From CAILZL01 sp049840395 (GTDB lineage Bacteria > Pseudomonadota > Gammaproteobacteria > Steroidobacterales > Steroidobacteraceae), in assembly GCA_049840395.1 (NCBI GenBank), contig JASGLD010000001.1, forward strand, positions 124,001-188,000: DNA of 64,000 nt, given 5' to 3'. The translations under genes and the position numbers were made by a program. This document shows, in pieces, positions 44,113 to 51,646 of this stretch (position 1 is its first letter; each line of letters begins with the position of its first letter). A model generated the notes under the pieces. That model saw only the letters and a program-made list of their open reading frames with translations. It was not told where the DNA came from and did not search any database.

Positions 44113-44263
44113 TGCCCCCACCCTAACCCTCGACAACCGCTCCCTGCGTTGCTCTACCTACTGCATCCATGCAGTCGTCCCCCGCAAGCGAAGGAGGGGA
44201 TCAATACATAGATGCGCTGCTCCTGTTCCCTCCCTCGCTTGCGGGGGAGGGTTAGGGTGGGGC
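44113..44263. repeat. Mosaic intergenic repeat, copy 2
   Basis: Outer inverted ends GCCCCCACCCTAACCCTC (44114-44131) and GAGGGTTAGGGTGGGGC (44247-44263) enclose an inverted copy (44134-44177) of the 44-base block found at 21609-21652, and an inner pair CCCCCGCAAGCGA / TCGCTTGCGGGGG. It lies between the convergent FAH and bacterioferritin genes and probably forms a long stem that could stop transcription from both. Confidence 0.8.
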
Positions 44264-44299
44264 AACTAAAGCTCCTCACCCACATCGCGTAATAGCAAC

Positions 44300-44791
44300 T
44301 TACTGTGCGGCGTTATCGCTGTGCCCCATCTGACTCTGCTGATAATTTTCCAGGCCGATCATCTTGATCAGGCGCAACTGTTTTTCCAGATAGTAGGCGT
44401 GATCGGTTTCGGTATCGTCCAATTGCTTGAGCAACATATCTCGACTCACATAGTCCTGTGCTTGTTCGCAGGCAGCCATGGCTTTTTTCAATTCACCGAC
44501 CACGTGATACTCCAGCTGCAGATCGGACTGCAGCATTTCCGGCACGGTCTTGCCCACATTGAGGGGCTGACGCTTGCTCAAGTCGGGTGTGCCTTCCAGA
44601 AATAGAATGCGCTGAATCAAGGCGCGTGCATGCTGCCGTTCGTGTTCGGATTCATGCAAGCTGATGGCGGCCAGCTGATTGAGGCCGAAATCGGCATACA
44701 TCTCGCCATGTATCAGGTATTGATCCACTGCGGTGAGTTCGCCGGTCAACAAATCATTGAGGATATTGATGATGTGTGGCTGGCCTTGCAT
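44300..44791 (-). CDS. bfr: Bacterioferritin subunit lacking the haem-ligand methionine
   Basis: From ATG 44791 (GGAG five bases upstream) the protein has 163 aa, the usual length. It keeps the di-iron ferroxidase ligands: Glu in LLTGELTAVDQY, E..H in HESEHERQHA, Glu in LQLEYHVV and E..H in DTETDHAYYLE. FLEGTPDL and VSRDMLLKQL are family hallmarks. At the position of the haem-binding methionine (EMKHA in E. coli Bfr) the sequence reads ERQHA, so this subunit probably does not bind haem. Paired Bfr systems often have one such subunit beside a haem-binding one, but no second bfr or ferredoxin (bfd) gene is visible here. Function: iron oxidation and storage in a 24-mer. The frame is open upstream to 44917, without a start signal. 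Confidence 0.9.
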   Translation of the reverse strand: MQGQPHIINILNDLLTGELTAVDQYLIHGEMYADFGLNQLAAISLHESEHERQHARALIQRILFLEGTPDLSKRQPLNVGKTVPEMLQSDLQLEYHVVGELKKAMAACEQAQDYVSRDMLLKQLDDTETDHAYYLEKQLRLIKMIGLENYQQSQMGHSDNAAQ

Positions 44792-44907
44792 GGCTGCTCC
44801 AATTAATAACAATGGTTTTAACTGCCGGCCATCATAACGCGTTGCTACGTTGGGGCTGCAATAAAATCGGTTGGAATGAATTGGAGCAATGAGCAAGGCC
44901 ATAAAAA

Positions 44908-44937
44908 AGGGCTTCACGGCATAGCCAGTGAAGCCCT
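44908..44937 (-). terminator. Intrinsic terminator of the BON-domain gene
   Basis: AGGGCTTCAC (44908-44917) pairs with GTGAAGCCCT (44928-44937) across a ten-base loop. In the minus direction it is followed by a T-run, 140 bases after the BON-domain gene stop codon. It also isolates the bacterioferritin promoter from upstream transcription. Confidence 0.85.
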
Positions 44938-45077
44938 ACTTGCAGCTCTCCATCGGTGATTGACAACGCGACGATGGAGTAATGGCGACGTGCTGCAAAC
45001 CGTTAGCGAGATGTCAGAACAGGAATGCGAGCAATTTGCATTTGCACCCCGCGCTGATTCGCTATGTTTTCGCTAAA

Positions 45078-45623
45078 TCAATTTTTAACCTGTAGTTCGT
45101 TCTGGACGCTCTTTACGCCATCCACCGCCCTGGCTAACTCTGCGGCAACCGACTTGCTGGCTGCGCTATCGACAAAGCCGCCGAGCTGCACGACGCCGGC
45201 ATTGGTGCTGACCTCGATCTGCGAAGCCTTGGTGCGCGAGTCACCGATCAGTGCCGTCTTGACGCGTGCGGTAATGACGGTGTCATCAATGGCCTGGCCG
45301 GCGCTCCGATCGGCACGAATCTGCAGATTGTTCTGCACACTCTTCACGCCTTCGACACTGCGCGTGGCGGTGCTGGCTGCAGCCTTGGCTTCAGCCGAAT
45401 CCACAAAGCCATTGAGCTGTACCTCACCCTTGTACACTTCGACATTGATCTGACGTGCCTTGGTCTGATCATTGCGAATCAATGCCGCATTGATCTTGCT
45501 GGTCAATACACCGTCATCAACACTCTGCCCGGTGGAGCGTTGTGTCGACGTGGAAGCGCAAGCAGATAGCAGAGCCGCAAGCATGACAGCGGCGGCCATG
45601 CCGGTATGCAAATGCCTGTTCAT
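45078..45623 (-). CDS. BON-domain lipoprotein (OsmY-like)
   Basis: The 181-aa protein starts at ATG 45623 with a perfect AGGAGG. A lipoprotein signal (MLAALLSAC, lipobox LSAC) precedes two BON domains (about 40-105 and 113-180). Their repeated motifs are LTSKINAALI, INVEVYKGEVQLNGFVDSAEA and GVKSVQNNLQIR in the first, and the equivalent ITARVKTALI, IEVSTNAGVVQLGGFVDSAAS and GVKSVQNELQVK in the second. BON domains bind phospholipid and stabilise the envelope under osmotic stress; OsmY, DolP and Kbp are known members. The lipobox places this one on a membrane, probably the inner leaflet of the outer membrane. It has its own downstream terminator and is probably monocistronic. Confidence 0.92.
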   Translation of the reverse strand: MNRHLHTGMAAAVMLAALLSACASTSTQRSTGQSVDDGVLTSKINAALIRNDQTKARQINVEVYKGEVQLNGFVDSAEAKAAASTATRSVEGVKSVQNNLQIRADRSAGQAIDDTVITARVKTALIGDSRTKASQIEVSTNAGVVQLGGFVDSAASKSVAAELARAVDGVKSVQNELQVKN

Positions 45624-45864
45624 AAGACCTCCTCGCTTTTGATCGTTTGAATGGCGTCGCTTGAGCGAAGCCAGCTTTGTATGTGTCAGTGCTGATGCAC
45701 TATGTGACGATCTTAAAAAGAGCGATTAATGCTGGGATGTCAGCAGGTTGTTCAAGGAACTGTAGGTTGGCACTGACAGTAAAGTACGCAGGTTGATCGG
45801 TACGACAAGTTGGCGCGATGAGCTTAAGAAAATTAAGTCCGCACCAATTTTTTCGTGCGAACCT

Positions 45865-46578
45865 TCATTGTTCCAACAATCCCTGACTCCACAACTGCCG
45901 GGCTTGTTCGAAAGGCGTGCCTTGCACAGCGAAGGCGGTTGGCTTTGCTGCCAACTGCAACCAGCTGCGTGTGTCATGAAAACTGCCTGTCACCGGTTGG
46001 TCGGCGCGTACCTGTTCGAACCAGGTATGGATGGCGGCGTACTGCTTGGGGTGTTCGCGCAAGGTCCACGCCAGTCCGACCAGATCCGCAAAGCCTTCTT
46101 CGCGACGGGTGAGACGCATGGCCTGCAGCAATTCGGCTTGATCGTCGGCATCCTGTGCGACTTCGACGAAGCCGGCAGGCAGGGCATGCCATGAACCATT
46201 GAGGTAGCGCCAGCAATGAGCCAGTTCGTGTGCGGTCATGGCTTCAATGGCGATGGTCTGCAGTTCGGCGGGCAGCGTGGTGAGTATTGTTTCGGCCTCC
46301 GGGTTGCCGCGCATCGACAAAACCAACTGACACCGACCGTTGCTGACACCCATGGCCAGCGGCGCATCATTCGCGGTGGCCCTGGGCTGCACGACGATAT
46401 CCACCGGCAGGTGTTGTTGGTCTGCATAGGTCAGTACCGGCCAGCCGGCACGCAGCCATTTCAATTCGGTCGGAGTGAGATCGGTATTGCCGGAGGCTTC
46501 AGCACGAACGTTCGCTGCAAAACAGAGCAACAGGCCGGGAATCAGGCACCAAGTTGTAAACAATGATGATTTCCGCAT
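45865..46578 (-). CDS. Exported HExxH zinc metalloprotease-like protein
   Basis: The 237-aa protein has a signal peptide ending NVRA and a GAGG ribosome site before ATG 46578. Residues 117-121 read HELAH, the zinc-binding HExxH motif, within AMTAHELAHCWRY. A downstream segment TRREEGFADLVGLAW supplies a Glu-rich helix (EEGFAD) likely to give the third zinc ligand, as in gluzincin-like peptidases. No propeptide or C-terminal domain is apparent. The substrate may be an exported peptide or protein. The family beyond HExxH is not one I can name. Its position between the BON lipoprotein and the NfeD gene gives no functional hint, although all are envelope-related. Confidence 0.8.
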   Translation of the reverse strand: MRKSSLFTTWCLIPGLLLCFAANVRAEASGNTDLTPTELKWLRAGWPVLTYADQQHLPVDIVVQPRATANDAPLAMGVSNGRCQLVLSMRGNPEAETILTTLPAELQTIAIEAMTAHELAHCWRYLNGSWHALPAGFVEVAQDADDQAELLQAMRLTRREEGFADLVGLAWTLREHPKQYAAIHTWFEQVRADQPVTGSFHDTRSWLQLAAKPTAFAVQGTPFEQARQLWSQGLLEQ

Positions 46579-46839
46579 GAACCTCTTACCCGTTTGAAAG
46601 CCCGGAAGTGCTGAACCTGTTAGTTCGTCTTGCTGCCGTTATCGGCAATTTCGCCGTGCGGCACGGCTGCTTGCGTCACAGAATTCCGCGTCTCAGGGAA
46701 TGACTAAGGTTCGGGAATTCGCTGCGCAGGGAGAGGTCTGCACAATCAGTGCCGGAACGGCATCGACGCAATCGGCTATGCTTGCAGCGGTGGGCCAAGT
46801 GGGCACGTGGGTGGGTAAAAACTAATAACGGGAGGCGCT

Positions 46840-47268
46840 ATGCCAGGATGGGGATGGTTGGTTGTGGGTGCGCTGCTGCTAGGCGCGGAAATGTTCTTGA
46901 TCGATGCGCAGTTCTACCTGGTTTTTCTAGGCGTGGCGGCGTTGCTGGTCGGGCTGGTCGACTGGCTGGGTCTGGCCTTATCCGAGCCCCTGCAGTGGTT
47001 GTTGTTCGCGCTGCTCTCCGTGGCGGCCATGCTGGGTTTTCGCAAGCGTCTATACGAGCGCCTACGTCGTCCTTTGGACACCGTGCCGGAGGTTCTGTCG
47101 GTGGGTGGTCGCCTGCAACTGCCAACGCCGCTGGAGCCGGGTCAGAGTTGCCGTGTTGACTATCGAGGTTCCAGCTGGAGCGCGCGCAATGTCGATTCGC
47201 AGCCGATCAGTGGTGAAGTGGTGATTGCTGAGGTCGAGGGTTTGACGCTGCTAGTGCGCCAGCATTGA
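46840..47268 (+). CDS. NfeD-family membrane protein (short form)
   Basis: This 142-aa protein starts at ATG 46840 with GGAGG just upstream. Three hydrophobic helices (about 5-22, 25-48 and 50-68) are followed by a soluble C-terminal OB-fold NfeD domain (about 85-140: VGGRLQLPTPLEPGQSCRVDYRGSSW, VVIAEVEGLTLLV). NfeD proteins almost always pair with stomatin-like proteins, and here a paraslipin gene follows after 49 bases on the same strand, so the two form the classic membrane-organising operon (E. coli ybbJ-qmcA arrangement). The role is support of flotillin-like membrane microdomains and possibly turnover. The short form lacks the ClpP-like protease half of long NfeD. Confidence 0.9.
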   Translation: MPGWGWLVVGALLLGAEMFLIDAQFYLVFLGVAALLVGLVDWLGLALSEPLQWLLFALLSVAAMLGFRKRLYERLRRPLDTVPEVLSVGGRLQLPTPLEPGQSCRVDYRGSSWSARNVDSQPISGEVVIAEVEGLTLLVRQH

Positions 47269-47317
47269 TAACTGGGAATGCAGAAACATTTTTTCAATTA
47301 AATAAGAAGGCATTGAC

Positions 47318-48244
47318 ATGGAAACGCTGTACGTCGTGATTGCAATTGTGATTGTCGTGGTCGTGGTGGTCGCCAAGACCGCCACCGTGGTGCCGCAGCA
47401 AAGCGCCTATGTGGTCGAAACACTGGGTCGCTACAACCGCACGCTGCAGGCCGGGTTCCATATTCTGGTGCCATTTGTCGATCGCATTGCCTATCGTCAT
47501 AACCTGAAAGAGCAGGCCATCGATATCCCCGAACAAGTGTGCATCACCAAGGACAATGTGCAGGTGGGTGTGGACGGCGTGCTGTACCTGCAGGTGCTGG
47601 ATGCGCGTATGGCTTCTTACGGTATTACCAATTATCAGTTCGCCATCATCCAGTTGGCGCAGACCACCTTGCGTAGCGAGATAGGCAAGATCGATCTGGA
47701 TCGCACCTTCGAAGAACGCGCCACCATCAATTCGCATGTGGTCAGTGAGCTGGATAAAGCTTCTGCCGCCTGGGGCGTGAAAGTGCTGCGCTATGAAATC
47801 AAGAATATCAACCCGCCTGCGGACATTCTGCACGCCATGGAAAAACAGATGCGCGCCGAGCGCGAGAAGCGCGCCGTGGTGCTGACCTCGGAAGGCGAGC
47901 GCGACGCCAAGATCAATCAGGCGGAAGGCGAGAAGCAGCGCGTCATCAAGGAATCCGAAGCCAATCGTCAATTGCAGATCAATCAGGCCGAAGGTCAGTC
48001 GGCGGCCATTCTCGCCGTGGCCACGGCCACCGCCGAAGGTCTGCGTCGCGTCGGTGAAGCGTTGAGCGGTCGCGGCGGTATGGAAGCCATGCAACTGCGC
48101 GTGGCGGAAGAATACGTGAAGCAGTTCGGCACCCTGGCCAGCGAAGCGCAGAGCACCTTGGTGGTGCCGGCGAATCTGTCGGATATCGCCGGCATGATTT
48201 CCATGGCCACCAGTGTGATCAAGCAACAGAATGCGGTGAAGTAA
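47318..48244 (+). CDS. SPFH/paraslipin membrane protein (QmcA-like)
   Basis: A 308-aa protein with AAGAAGG upstream of ATG 47318. One N-terminal membrane anchor (residues 3-20, Val/Ile-rich) precedes an SPFH/Band 7 domain (about 22-180: VVPQQSAYVVETLGRYNRTL, GFHILVPFVDRI, SKD-like ITKDNVQVGVDGVLYLQV, WGVKVLRYEIKNI, PPADI). A long Ala/Glu-rich coiled coil (about 190-255: INQAEGEKQRVIKESEAN) follows, then a C-terminal segment (STLVVPANLSDIAGM). This matches stomatin/paraslipin proteins that oligomerise in the inner membrane and regulate FtsH-type proteases and membrane quality control. It is paired with the upstream NfeD gene. The 3' end abuts the DOMON-like gene, which begins two bases after the stop. 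Confidence 0.93.
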   Translation: METLYVVIAIVIVVVVVVAKTATVVPQQSAYVVETLGRYNRTLQAGFHILVPFVDRIAYRHNLKEQAIDIPEQVCITKDNVQVGVDGVLYLQVLDARMASYGITNYQFAIIQLAQTTLRSEIGKIDLDRTFEERATINSHVVSELDKASAAWGVKVLRYEIKNINPPADILHAMEKQMRAEREKRAVVLTSEGERDAKINQAEGEKQRVIKESEANRQLQINQAEGQSAAILAVATATAEGLRRVGEALSGRGGMEAMQLRVAEEYVKQFGTLASEAQSTLVVPANLSDIAGMISMATSVIKQQNAVK

Positions 48245-48245
48245 T

Positions 48246-48794
48246 TTGAGTCAGGTGTGGGGCGCGGGTCAGCGAGTTACGTTGCGGCCTTATGCCGCTG
48301 CGGGTTGTGCTGCGGTTGCTGGTATCGACGTCACGTTACGACGAATGGATACGCAGCTGCTGCTTGGCTATCGATTGTCGGGTGAATTGGCGGGTCTGCG
48401 TATTCCTCAGTTGGATCTGAGCGAGCGTCGCGATGAGTTGTGGCGGCATACCTGTGCCGAGTTGTTCGTTGCTGCAGCGGGGCAGAAGTCCTATGGCGAG
48501 TTTAACTTCTCGCCATCGACGCACTGGGCAGCCTATGAATTCAGCGCATATCGACAAGACAGGCAGGATATGGCCTGTACGGCGCCTGTGATTCAGCTTG
48601 ATCAAGCGGGGTCGTTGTTATCGATTGAAGTGTCGCTGCAATTGCCGGACTGGCTGGCGCAGGCGTCGCAGTTACAAGCCAGTGTGACGATGGTGGTTGA
48701 AGATGCTGCCGGCCAGTATTCATACTGGGCGGCACAGCACGCGGCGGCGCAGCCGGATTTTCACGATCGCCGTAGTTTTGTGCTGACTATCTGA
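48246..48794 (+). CDS. DOMON-like domain protein
   Basis: The 182-aa soluble protein probably starts at TTG 48246, one base beyond the paraslipin stop (GTGAAG five bases upstream); GTG 48255 and ATG 48345 are alternatives. It has the conserved cluster ERRDELWRHTCAELFVAA and YGEFNFSPSTHWAAYEFSAYR, typical of DOMON-like proteins that are common in gammaproteobacteria. This is a beta-sandwich related to haem- or sugar-binding domains. There is no signal peptide, so it acts in the cytoplasm. Ligand unknown. The near-zero spacing suggests cotranslation with the NfeD-paraslipin pair, although the family is not otherwise known as part of that system. Confidence 0.8.
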   Translation: MSQVWGAGQRVTLRPYAAAGCAAVAGIDVTLRRMDTQLLLGYRLSGELAGLRIPQLDLSERRDELWRHTCAELFVAAAGQKSYGEFNFSPSTHWAAYEFSAYRQDRQDMACTAPVIQLDQAGSLLSIEVSLQLPDWLAQASQLQASVTMVVEDAAGQYSYWAAQHAAAQPDFHDRRSFVLTI

Positions 48795-48860
48795 TTTGCA
48801 GTAAACGATTCGCAGTAAACCAGGTTAAATGTTTGCTGAGCAATTAAATTGAGTGTGGTG

Positions 48861-50069
48861 ATGTTTAAGACGGGTCTTGATGTGTTGCTGGCCGATGCAA
48901 ACTTGCGCAAGCCCTTAATCGGCAAGCGCGTGGCCTTGCTGGCTCATCCGGCTTCGGTGACGGCCGATCTCACGCATGCGCTGGATGCTCTCGCTGCGTT
49001 GTCCGACATTAAGCTCAGCGCCGCCTTCGGGCCGCAACATGGTCTGCGCGGCGACAAGCAGGACAACATGATGGAGTCGCCGGACTTCAACGATCCGGTG
49101 CATGGCATTCCGGTGTTTAGTTTGTATGGTGAAGTGCGTCGGCCCACCGCGCGCATGATGGATAGCTTCGACGTGCTATTGGTGGATCTGCAGGATCTCG
49201 GTTGCCGTATCTACACCTTCATCACCACATTGCTATATGCGCTGGAAGCGGCGGCGCAGCACAAGAAAAGCGTATGGATTCTGGATCGCCCCAATCCGGC
49301 CGGTCGGCCGGTGGAAGGGCTCACTTTACGTGCCGGTTGGGAAAGCTTTGTCGGCGCCGGCCCCATGCCGATGCGTCATGGTTTGACGCTGGGCGAACTG
49401 GCACATTGGTTCGTCAAACATTTCAAACTGGATGTCGACTATCGTGTGGTCGAGATGCAAGGCTGGCAGCCCGGTGCTGCGCCAGGTTATGGCTGGCCTT
49501 TGGGCGAGCGCACTTGGATCAATCCCTCGCCTAACGCTCCTAATTTATGGATGGCGCGCGCCTATGCCGGCACGGTGATGTTGGAAGGCGCTACCCTCAG
49601 TGAAGGCCGCGGCACCACCAGACCGCTGGAGTTGTTCGGTGCGCCTGATATCGATGCCAGTGCCATCATCAAACGCATGTATGAACTGGCGCCGCAATGG
49701 CTGCAAGGTTGCCGACTGCGTGCCTGCTGGTTCGAACCTACCTTTCACAAGCATGTAGGCAAGCTCTGTTCTGGCGTGCAGATTCATGTCGAAGATGCTG
49801 CGTATCGACACGAGTTGTTCCAGCCATGGCGTGTGCAGGCGCTGGGCTTCAAGGCGATTCGACAGCTCTATCCAGACTATCCACTATGGCGCGATTTCTC
49901 CTACGAATACGTACTCGACAAGCTGGCCATCGATGTCATCAATGGCAGTCCATTGTTACGCGAGTGGGTGGATGCTGCCGACAGTGCGCCGCAAGATCTG
50001 GAATCGATCACGCAACTCGATGAACAGCAATGGTTGGATGAACGGCGACCCTACTTGATCTACTCTTAG
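48861..50069 (+). CDS. DUF1343/NamZ family protein (exo-beta-N-acetylmuramidase-like)
   Basis: About 402 aa from ATG 48861; a TTG twelve bases upstream is the longest option. Motifs match the DUF1343 (glycoside hydrolase 171) family: GLDVLLAD, GKRVALLAHPASVT, FGPQHGLRGDKQDN, PVFSLYGE, VDLQDLGCRIYTF, DRPNPAGRPVEG, MRHGLTLGELA, WINPSPNAPN and LSEGRGTTRPLELFG. The founding member NamZ of Bacillus subtilis releases terminal MurNAc from peptidoglycan fragments. Here no signal peptide is visible, so the protein would act on recycled muropeptides in the cytoplasm, or be exported without a classical signal. No MurNAc recycling genes (murQ, amgK) are adjacent. Followed by a repeat and a shared terminator. 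Confidence 0.9.
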   Translation: MFKTGLDVLLADANLRKPLIGKRVALLAHPASVTADLTHALDALAALSDIKLSAAFGPQHGLRGDKQDNMMESPDFNDPVHGIPVFSLYGEVRRPTARMMDSFDVLLVDLQDLGCRIYTFITTLLYALEAAAQHKKSVWILDRPNPAGRPVEGLTLRAGWESFVGAGPMPMRHGLTLGELAHWFVKHFKLDVDYRVVEMQGWQPGAAPGYGWPLGERTWINPSPNAPNLWMARAYAGTVMLEGATLSEGRGTTRPLELFGAPDIDASAIIKRMYELAPQWLQGCRLRACWFEPTFHKHVGKLCSGVQIHVEDAAYRHELFQPWRVQALGFKAIRQLYPDYPLWRDFSYEYVLDKLAIDVINGSPLLREWVDAADSAPQDLESITQLDEQQWLDERRPYLIYS

Positions 50070-50097
50070 CGTCATTCCCGCCTGCGCGGCAATGACG
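50070..50097. repeat. Dispersed palindromic repeat (CGTCATT...AATGACG)
   Basis: CGTCATT and AATGACG enclose CCGC-ctgc-GCGG with one C/C mismatch, giving an 11-bp imperfect stem directly after the NamZ-family stop codon. It is the second member of the CCCGC-type intergenic palindrome seen at 28034-28053. Confidence 0.7.
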
Positions 50098-50140
50098 AAG
50101 CAGTGATTGGTAAATCACGTCAGAAGTGTTTCACAAAAAA

Positions 50141-50157
50141 GCCCTGCAATGCAGGGC
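50141..50157. terminator. Bidirectional intrinsic terminator
   Basis: GCCCTGC, loop AAT, GCAGGGC, with six A before and TTTAAATTTT after. It lies between the convergent NamZ-family and EF-hand genes and should stop transcription from both sides. Confidence 0.88.
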
Positions 50158-50185
50158 TTTAAATTTTGGAGGGGAGAGGGAGCGA

Positions 50186-50917
50186 TCAGGTTGTTTTCTT
50201 GGCAGTAGTGGTTGCGGTCTTATTACCCGAACCGTTACCGCCAGTGTTCGGTGCGCCGCCATTGGGACCGCCATTGCCGCGCTGCATCTGTTGCTGCATG
50301 GCTTCACGACCCGCTTTCAATTCATTCAAACTGAGCTTGCCATCCTTGTTGGTGTCGAATTGATCGAAGCGATTGGCCATGCGTGAATTGGCCACTTCGG
50401 CCTTGCTGGCGAAGCCATCGCCGTTGGCATCGAGAGACTTGAACATCTCTTCGGCGCTTTGCATCTGGCCGCGATTGCCGCCAGGGCCGTTCTGTCCCTG
50501 ACCTTGTGGGCCTTGACCGCCACCCATGCCTGCTGCGCCTTGACCTGGTGCGCCTGCGCCCATGCCGCCCTGGCCTTGCATGGCATCGCGGCCAGTCTTG
50601 TATTCGGCCAAGCTCAGCTTGCCGTCCTTGTTGGTATCCAGCTTGCTGAAGTTATCCGCGACACGCGAACCCTCGAGTTCGGTTTTGGACAGGAAGTTGT
50701 CCTTGTTGGCATCGCGTCGTTTGAAAGATTCTTCGGCGGTGCCGCCGCCCTGCTGTCCATTTCCTTGTGGACCATTTTGCTGAGCGCCTGTCTGTGGGCG
50801 CGTCTGTGTCGCGGTTTGCTTCTGTGTAGTGGTGGCCGACTTTTGTGTGTTAGCCGGTGCTTGTGCCCAGCTGCTGGCTGCAAGCAACAGACCCAGCGCT
50901 GTCAGTGTGGTTTTCAT
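50186..50917 (-). CDS. Exported EF-hand calcium-binding protein
   Basis: The 243-aa protein starts at ATG 50917 with GGAGA nine bases upstream and has a signal peptide ending SSWAQA. Four EF-hand loops are recognisable in two pairs: DANKDNFLSKTE and DTNKDGKLSLAE, then DANGDGFASKAE and DTNKDGKLSLNE, each starting with Asp and with Glu at position 12. The first loop has Asn where the central Gly is usual. The pairs are joined by Gly/Gln/Pro-rich linkers, and low-complexity N- and C-terminal tails (Thr/Gln and Asn/Gly-rich) surround them. Such proteins buffer calcium or mediate calcium-dependent matrix contacts in the periplasm or outside. It is isolated by terminators. Confidence 0.9.
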   Translation of the reverse strand: MKTTLTALGLLLAASSWAQAPANTQKSATTTQKQTATQTRPQTGAQQNGPQGNGQQGGGTAEESFKRRDANKDNFLSKTELEGSRVADNFSKLDTNKDGKLSLAEYKTGRDAMQGQGGMGAGAPGQGAAGMGGGQGPQGQGQNGPGGNRGQMQSAEEMFKSLDANGDGFASKAEVANSRMANRFDQFDTNKDGKLSLNELKAGREAMQQQMQRGNGGPNGGAPNTGGNGSGNKTATTTAKKTT

Positions 50918-51060
50918 CGAAGTCTCCGGTGGTCGAAGCGGGTGCTTCGTTGCTGGACATTCTGCTCGCCGGTGTCGAGCTTGTGGGCAAACGAACTTTT
51001 ACTTTGGTGCAGTTTTATCAAGTTAATGAAGCTGAATGCACACTGCTTTTCATGGCGATA

Positions 51061-51402
51061 TCACAGCACATCATCAGGAAAGTTGTGACTTGGCGGCTCG
51101 GCATCGGAATGGGCAATGGCCGGTTTGCGTTCAATGGTGGGCTGTTCATCCAGCTGTTCAGGTTCTTCCACCGACCACTGATTGCGGAAGGCCTGCACCG
51201 CTTCGTTATAGATGCTGGCATGACGATGACTGAGCACCAGGCTCGACAGGTCACAGACTCGCGCCCGCAGAATGCCCAGATCCTGAGCGGCATCGAACAA
51301 GCTGGGATACCAGCTCTGCCAGCCGGGCAGCAGTTCATCTACTTGATCGCGCAGGCTGCGATTGCTCTGGAGCTTGGCGGTTGAGGGGAGCGAGGAATTC
51401 AT
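51061..51402 (-). CDS. Small hypothetical protein (113 aa)
   Basis: The open frame encodes a soluble, acidic protein with a plausible helical core (DQVDELLPGWQSWYPSLFDA, LGILRARVCDLSSLVLSHRH, IYNEAVQAFRNQW) and a charged, probably disordered tail. There is no signal peptide, known motif or good ribosome site, so expression is uncertain. Residue composition is protein-like and the opposite-strand frames look worse. It lies between the EF-hand gene and the GloVer protein gene with about 140 bases upstream of the former. Confidence 0.45.
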   Translation of the reverse strand: MNSSLPSTAKLQSNRSLRDQVDELLPGWQSWYPSLFDAAQDLGILRARVCDLSSLVLSHRHASIYNEAVQAFRNQWSVEEPEQLDEQPTIERKPAIAHSDAEPPSHNFPDDVL

Positions 51403-51646
51403 GGGGGGATTCTGCCACAGCCATTCATCTTGAGCGTCGGCTGCGGGCGCATTGGTGCGTCAGCCGAATGGTCCGGGGAAACAGGCGCCAAACAAGATTG
51501 GCTTTGCGGCCCGATTCCGTAAACAATAGGCCTCTTTGGCTGGGCCAGACCGTGCGGGTGGGAACCTTCCCGACGGCCCGTCCTCCAACAGGCCGATAAG
51601 AACGTCTACAGCGATTTTTTATAGAAATCCGGATCGGAGTAAGTTT

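Noticed and set aside
47294..48226. 310-aa antisense frame over the paraslipin gene
   Set aside because: Composition typical of antisense shadows; the SPFH gene on the plus strand is unambiguous.
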